A stretch of DNA of 18,487 bases from contig JAGTVF010000319.1 of assembly GCA_018224315.1 (NCBI GenBank), positions 1 through 18,487 of the forward strand. The letters are read 5' to 3'. Shown piece after piece: positions 15,268 through 18,487 of this stretch; the stretch's first letter is position 1, and every line of letters begins with the position of its first letter. A program made the position numbers and the translations under genes. Under the pieces are notes generated by a model that saw only the letters and a program-made list of their open reading frames with translations, did no database searches and had not been told where the DNA came from. The DNA is from Desulfobacterales bacterium (lineage in GTDB: Bacteria; Desulfobacterota; Desulfobacteria; Desulfobacterales; Desulfosalsimonadaceae).

Positions 15268-15831
15268 ATGAAAAAATACCTAATCGCCGTGCTGGCATAT
15301 ATGACCATTGCAGGAATTTTTCCGGCCGCTGCAGCCGGGGCAAACATACTGTATAACGGCGGTTTTGAAGGCCCTGTGGACAACGGCTCCCCCGGAGGAT
15401 GGAAAATCACCGTCAACCGGGGTACAGAGGCTGAAATTGCCCTGGATTCCGGTGACACCCACAGCGGGGAAAACGCACTGAAAGTGGCCATCACTCCGCC
15501 GGGCGGCCGGGTCGTCGTATATCTGGATGAAGCCGGCGCCGCACCCATCACCCCGGGAGCGGCCTATGAAGCCTCCTGCTGGATCAGGACCCAAAACCTG
15601 GACTACAACCGTTTCCACGAGGCCCCGGCGTTCCGGTTCAATTTTCGCCCCCAGCGCATCCGGCCGGGCAAACTGGTGGATCTGATCAACAAACTCCAGG
15701 GCACTTCCGGCTGGGTACAGATCTCCCAAAAAGCCACGGCCCCGGAAAACAGCAGCCGGATCCACCTGGACTTTGTGCTCACCAGCGGCACTGTCTGGAT
15801 CGATGATGTGGAGGTCCGCCGGCTCCGGTAA
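15268..15831 (+). CDS. Secreted CBM-like (galactose-binding-fold) protein
   Basis: A 187-residue exported protein. MKKYLIAVLAYMTIAGIFPAAAAG is a clear signal peptide, cut probably after AAG. The mature part begins ANILYNGGFEGPVDNGSPGGW and continues with HSGENALKV, YEASCWIRT and VWIDDVEV. This is the order of landmarks in CBM4/9/22-type carbohydrate-binding or related jelly-roll domains (N-G-G-F-E near the start, W after a gap, H-S-G-x-x-A-L, and a closing I-D-D-V-E). It consists of this one domain only, with no catalytic partner. The start at 15268 has AGAGGG a few bases upstream. A glycan or other envelope ligand is a guess. It ends 16 nt from the convergent phosphatase gene. Confidence 0.75.
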   Translation: MKKYLIAVLAYMTIAGIFPAAAAGANILYNGGFEGPVDNGSPGGWKITVNRGTEAEIALDSGDTHSGENALKVAITPPGGRVVVYLDEAGAAPITPGAAYEASCWIRTQNLDYNRFHEAPAFRFNFRPQRIRPGKLVDLINKLQGTSGWVQISQKATAPENSSRIHLDFVLTSGTVWIDDVEVRRLR

Positions 15832-15847
15832 CCCCGGCCGGCGGGTT

Positions 15848-16855
15848 TCACTCCAGCAGGTTTTCGCGCATCTGATCAATGACCGCCGGCTGCAGCCCGG
15901 CTTTTTCGACCAGGTAATCCGCAGCTGTGCCGTATGTATCCATCAGGTAATCAATAACGGCCACAATGCAGTGCCGGGGGGCGGTCAGGTAGGGAAACAG
16001 CCGGTCCGGATCAATACCGGCCCGCTCCATTCGCCTGTAAAGACGGGGCAGCAGGTCTGCAATATAAATATTGGATAGCTGATGATCGTCAATCACCGTT
16101 TCCTCGGCCACGCCCAGGGCCAGCAGAATCAGGGCGGCACAGGTCCCGGTACGGTCCTTGCCGCCGGTACAGTGAAAGACCAGCGGGCCGTTTCGGCTTT
16201 CTGCCAGATCGCGTATCACAGCCGCCCAGCAATGGGCAAACTGCTCGAGATTTCCGATATAGCCGTTGATCATGAAATCCGGAGTGAGCCACGCATTGTC
16301 GCCCTTTTGCAAAAGCCGGACGGCCTCTGCAAAATCAAAATTGCCGTGGGTCACCGGCAAATGAATATGGCCGATTTGGCCGCCCTCCGGCAAACGGTCC
16401 GGAGCCTCGGCCATTTCCGAGGCGGTACGGAAATCATAGACGCGCCGGATACCCATCCAGACCAAAAAGTCCAGATCCCTGTCCGTTAGCCTTGACAGAC
16501 CGTCTGCCCGAAAAGCCCTGCCCCATTTCACCCGACGCCCATCCGCTGTTGCATAGCCCCCCATGTCCCGGAAATTGACCGTTCCATCCAACTGCACCCG
16601 CCTGGCTGCGGTGATCAAACGATGACCTCCGGCCTCAAGCCCGAAATAATGCCTTTGCCGGAAATTTAGCCCGTGGAGCTCAACACAGCCGTCTTTGGAG
16701 CGGGCAACCGGGGCGGACCGGTCAATGGCATCGGGATGCGGGCCTGCATAAACCCATACATCGGCATCACATGCGGTCTCCCAGCAAATGCGAACGCTGT
16801 TTTCATCCAGCTGCTGGACTGCGGCATCCAGCAGAATTCTGCCCGGTTGGCTCAT
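15848..16855 (-). CDS. Tyrosine-phosphatase-family protein
   Basis: A 335-residue protein with a dual-specificity/tyrosine phosphatase domain. NFRDMGGYATADGRRVKWG (94-112) is the hallmark entry of the bacterial LipA/Y_phosphatase3 group, and the catalytic loop is HCTGGKDRTG, with H228, C229 and R235 of the CX5R motif and the K-D of phosphoinositide-type loops. RRVYDFRTASEM carries the conserved D-x-R-x-x-x-E. The first 90 residues (RILLDAAVQQLDENSVRICWETACDADVWVYAG...) look like a beta-sandwich of fibronectin-III type. No signal peptide is seen, so it is probably cytoplasmic. Substrates could be phosphotyrosine proteins or phosphoinositides; not decided by sequence. Its start is preceded by a G-rich ribosome site. 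Confidence 0.85.
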   Translation of the reverse strand: MSQPGRILLDAAVQQLDENSVRICWETACDADVWVYAGPHPDAIDRSAPVARSKDGCVELHGLNFRQRHYFGLEAGGHRLITAARRVQLDGTVNFRDMGGYATADGRRVKWGRAFRADGLSRLTDRDLDFLVWMGIRRVYDFRTASEMAEAPDRLPEGGQIGHIHLPVTHGNFDFAEAVRLLQKGDNAWLTPDFMINGYIGNLEQFAHCWAAVIRDLAESRNGPLVFHCTGGKDRTGTCAALILLALGVAEETVIDDHQLSNIYIADLLPRLYRRMERAGIDPDRLFPYLTAPRHCIVAVIDYLMDTYGTAADYLVEKAGLQPAVIDQMRENLLE

Positions 16856-16991
16856 ACCCCCCTGCCTGCAAATCTTCGGCTGGCAAAAAAACAGCCGGAT
16901 TGTCTCATGTGTTTTCCATCAGAGGTCTTATTACCATAGCCTGCAAAAGCCCGGCAGACAAGGGCAAAAACCAATGCCGGCAACAATGAAG

Positions 16992-17009
16992 CCATGGATT
17001 TATCCATGG
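16992..17009. repeat. 18-bp palindrome upstream of the MFS gene
   Basis: CCATGGAT (16992-16999) and ATCCATGG (17002-17009) form a perfect inverted repeat with a 2-bp centre, 20 bp before the MFS start codon. It could be an operator for a dimeric regulator of this gene or of the divergent phosphatase gene. No strong -35/-10 pair was seen around it. Confidence 0.5.
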
Positions 17010-17029
17010 GGTTTTGTTATACAGGGGCC

Positions 17030-18220
17030 ATGCAAACTTCCACCAACAGCAAAGCCCTGCCCCCGCCTTTTTACCGGCCGGATACGCTTGTGCCCATATT
17101 GTTTATCACCCTGATTTTCTTTATGACCTTTCTGGCCCGGGTGATGTTTTCACCCCTTATGCCCAGCATTGAAACAGAAATGCACTTAAGCCATGCCCAG
17201 GCCGGATCCATGTTTCTGATCATGTCCATCGGCTATTTCATCGCTCTGGCCGGTTCGGGATTTATCTCTGCGCGGATTTATCACCGTTTCACCATTGTGG
17301 CCGCCGCCTGCGGGGCCGGGGTCAGTCTGATTCTGGCCGCTGCTTCTGATCAGTACTGGCAGCTGCAGGCTGCCATATTTCTTTTGGGCATGACGGCCGG
17401 GACATATCTGCCATCGGGAATCACCTCACTGACCAGCATGGTGGATGCCAGAAACTGGGGAAAAGCGGTGTCAATCCACGAAATGGCCCCCAATCTGGCT
17501 TTTGTGGCTGCCCCGGTCATCGCCCAGTTTTTCCTTCTCTATTTCACCTGGCGCAGCATGCCGGCGGCAGTGGGTGCGGCCTGCCTGCTGCTGGGGGCAT
17601 GCTTTGCCATTTGGGGCAAAGGCGGGGATTTCCCCGGAAAACCGCCAGGCGCCGAAGCCATCCGGGATCTGGCGGCCACCCGGGCATTCTGGTTCATGGT
17701 GCTGTTGTTTGCAGCGGCGGTCAGCAGCACCATGGGACTTTATACCATGCTGCCGCTTTACCTGGTAAAGGAACTTGAGGTTTCTCAAGGTTTTGCCAAC
17801 TCGCTGGTCGCTTTGTCCCGGCTGCCCGGGGTGGCAATGGCTTTGGCCGCAGGATGGGCCACAGACCGCTTCGGCCCCAGACGGACCATCACCCTGATGC
17901 TGGGCCTGACGGGCATGACCACTATCGGCATCGGGATCTGCAATGATCCCGGACTGGCCACAGGCCTGATTATTGCCCAGGCCGGACTTTCCACTGGATA
18001 TTTTCCAGCAGGCTTTGCCCTGCTGTCTGCCATTGCCCCTGCCAAACACCGCAATGTGGCCATATCCCTTGCCATTCCCCTGGCTTTCGTCTACGGCGGC
18101 GGCATTGCCCCGGCCATTATCGGCTTTAGCGGAGATGCCGGATCATTTGCCGCAGGCATCGTGCTTGTGGGCGCCCTGATCTGTCTTGGTGCCGTGCTGC
18201 CGGTTTTTATCAAAAATTAA
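17030..18220 (+). CDS. Major facilitator superfamily transporter
   Basis: A 396-residue inner-membrane transporter with about 12 hydrophobic segments. The first pair is LVPILFITLIFFMTFLARVMFSPLMPSIETEM; the loop between helices 2 and 3 is reduced (GSGFISARIYHRF) in place of the usual G-x-x-x-D-R-x-G-R-R; the equivalent loop in the second half, AGWATDRFGPRRT, keeps the motif. The family exports or imports small solutes by secondary transport; the substrate cannot be predicted. The start is set at ATG 17030 (MQTSTNSK); a frame opening at 16994 would add 12 residues and place the palindrome inside the gene, without a ribosome site. It is separated by about 170 bp from the divergent phosphatase gene. 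Confidence 0.88.
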   Translation: MQTSTNSKALPPPFYRPDTLVPILFITLIFFMTFLARVMFSPLMPSIETEMHLSHAQAGSMFLIMSIGYFIALAGSGFISARIYHRFTIVAAACGAGVSLILAAASDQYWQLQAAIFLLGMTAGTYLPSGITSLTSMVDARNWGKAVSIHEMAPNLAFVAAPVIAQFFLLYFTWRSMPAAVGAACLLLGACFAIWGKGGDFPGKPPGAEAIRDLAATRAFWFMVLLFAAAVSSTMGLYTMLPLYLVKELEVSQGFANSLVALSRLPGVAMALAAGWATDRFGPRRTITLMLGLTGMTTIGIGICNDPGLATGLIIAQAGLSTGYFPAGFALLSAIAPAKHRNVAISLAIPLAFVYGGGIAPAIIGFSGDAGSFAAGIVLVGALICLGAVLPVFIKN

Positions 18221-18275
18221 CCGGGCTTTGATGCGGTTTGGAAGGATCTCCGGAAAACAGTGCAGCAAATAGTGC

Positions 18276-18304
18276 TTGACCTAAAATTTGCTTTTTTTTA
18301 GCAT
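18276..18304 (+). promoter_or_regulatory. Possible promoter of the right-edge gene
   Basis: TTGACC (18276-18281) and TAGCAT (18299-18304) are separated by 17 nt in an AT-rich stretch. The better-looking CATAAT at 18302 would give a 20-nt spacer, so the -10 assignment is uncertain. Transcripts would carry a leader of about 120 nt. Confidence 0.35.
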
Positions 18305-18332
18305 AATGCTTTTATTAAAATCTGTTCCAGGC

Positions 18333-18369
18333 GCTTCCGCCTGACACATCCGGCTGAAGCCATTTTTTT
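18333..18369 (+). terminator. Possible terminator between MFS and the last gene
   Basis: GCTTCCGCC (18333-18341) pairs with GGCTGAAGC (18352-18360) with one mismatch, and seven T follow at 18363-18369. An overlapping 6-bp hairpin (CAGGCG/CGCCTG, 18328-18343) competes with it. It may end the MFS transcript; because a possible promoter lies upstream, it could also act in the next gene's leader. Confidence 0.4.
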
Positions 18370-18432
18370 AGCTCAGGCAAATTGGCCAGATCCGTTCAAC
18401 CACTTTAATCAAGCAAACCCAAGGCAGCCAAT

Positions 18433-18487
18433 ATGAAGATCAACAAATCCAGACAAATCGTTGAAGACGCGCTAAATCACGCCGACA
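18433..18487 (+). CDS. Start of an unidentified gene (partial)
   Basis: Eighteen codons (MKINKSRQIVEDALNHAD) reach the right edge. AAGG lies 8 nt before the ATG, and the possible promoter described at 18276 is upstream. The visible part is a basic, helical-looking N-terminus without a signal peptide. Not enough is present to name a family. Confidence 0.5.
   Translation, partial: MKINKSRQIVEDALNHAD

Overview
The window looks like chromosomal DNA of a Gram-negative, probably anaerobic bacterium. The gene styles suggest Desulfobacterota (Desulfobacterales-like sulfate reducers). The evidence is an RpoH-type sigma factor followed by outer-membrane lipoprotein genes, a stand-alone crotonase, and a phenylacetate-CoA-ligase/ACT/Liv-transporter cluster of a kind common in that group. 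This assignment is inference; no rRNA or other marker is present.

Left part (1-4726, minus strand): a tightly packed operon read right to left. It runs rpoH-like sigma-32, a 604-residue TPR lipoprotein, a LolB-like lipoprotein, a RimK-like ATP-grasp protein, and the start of an HD/dGTPase-like gene that leaves the window. Junctions are 4 bp apart or overlapping, and a sigma-70-like promoter lies just upstream of rpoH. Next come tRNA-Arg(UCU) on the plus strand, a class I methyltransferase on the minus strand and a divergent enoyl-CoA hydratase on the plus strand.

Centre (6584-14570, plus strand): the most interesting region. A good promoter (6595-6622) is followed by a leader of about 300 nt. 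The leader holds a possible 25-residue peptide with five Phe codons, then a chain of mutually exclusive RNA arms ending in two U-tract terminators. It precedes an operon of phenylacetate-CoA ligase, a tandem-ACT protein, a periplasmic binding protein, LivH, LivM, LivG, LivF and a second, degenerate PaaK-like protein. The layout fits translation-coupled attenuation controlled by Phe-tRNA charging. That would make sense if the operon imports phenylalanine or an aryl acid and activates it, possibly to salvage phenylacetate into phenylalanine. The second PaaK lacks the adenylation-loop lysine and ends just before the C-terminal catalytic lysine, so it looks like a pseudoenzyme.

Right part (14571-18487): a small lipoprotein (minus), a secreted carbohydrate-binding-module-like protein (plus), a tyrosine phosphatase with a beta-rich N-terminal extension (minus), an MFS transporter (plus) preceded by an 18-bp palindrome, a regulatory-looking gap, and the first 18 codons of a further gene. 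I saw no mobile elements, CRISPR arrays or rRNA genes.
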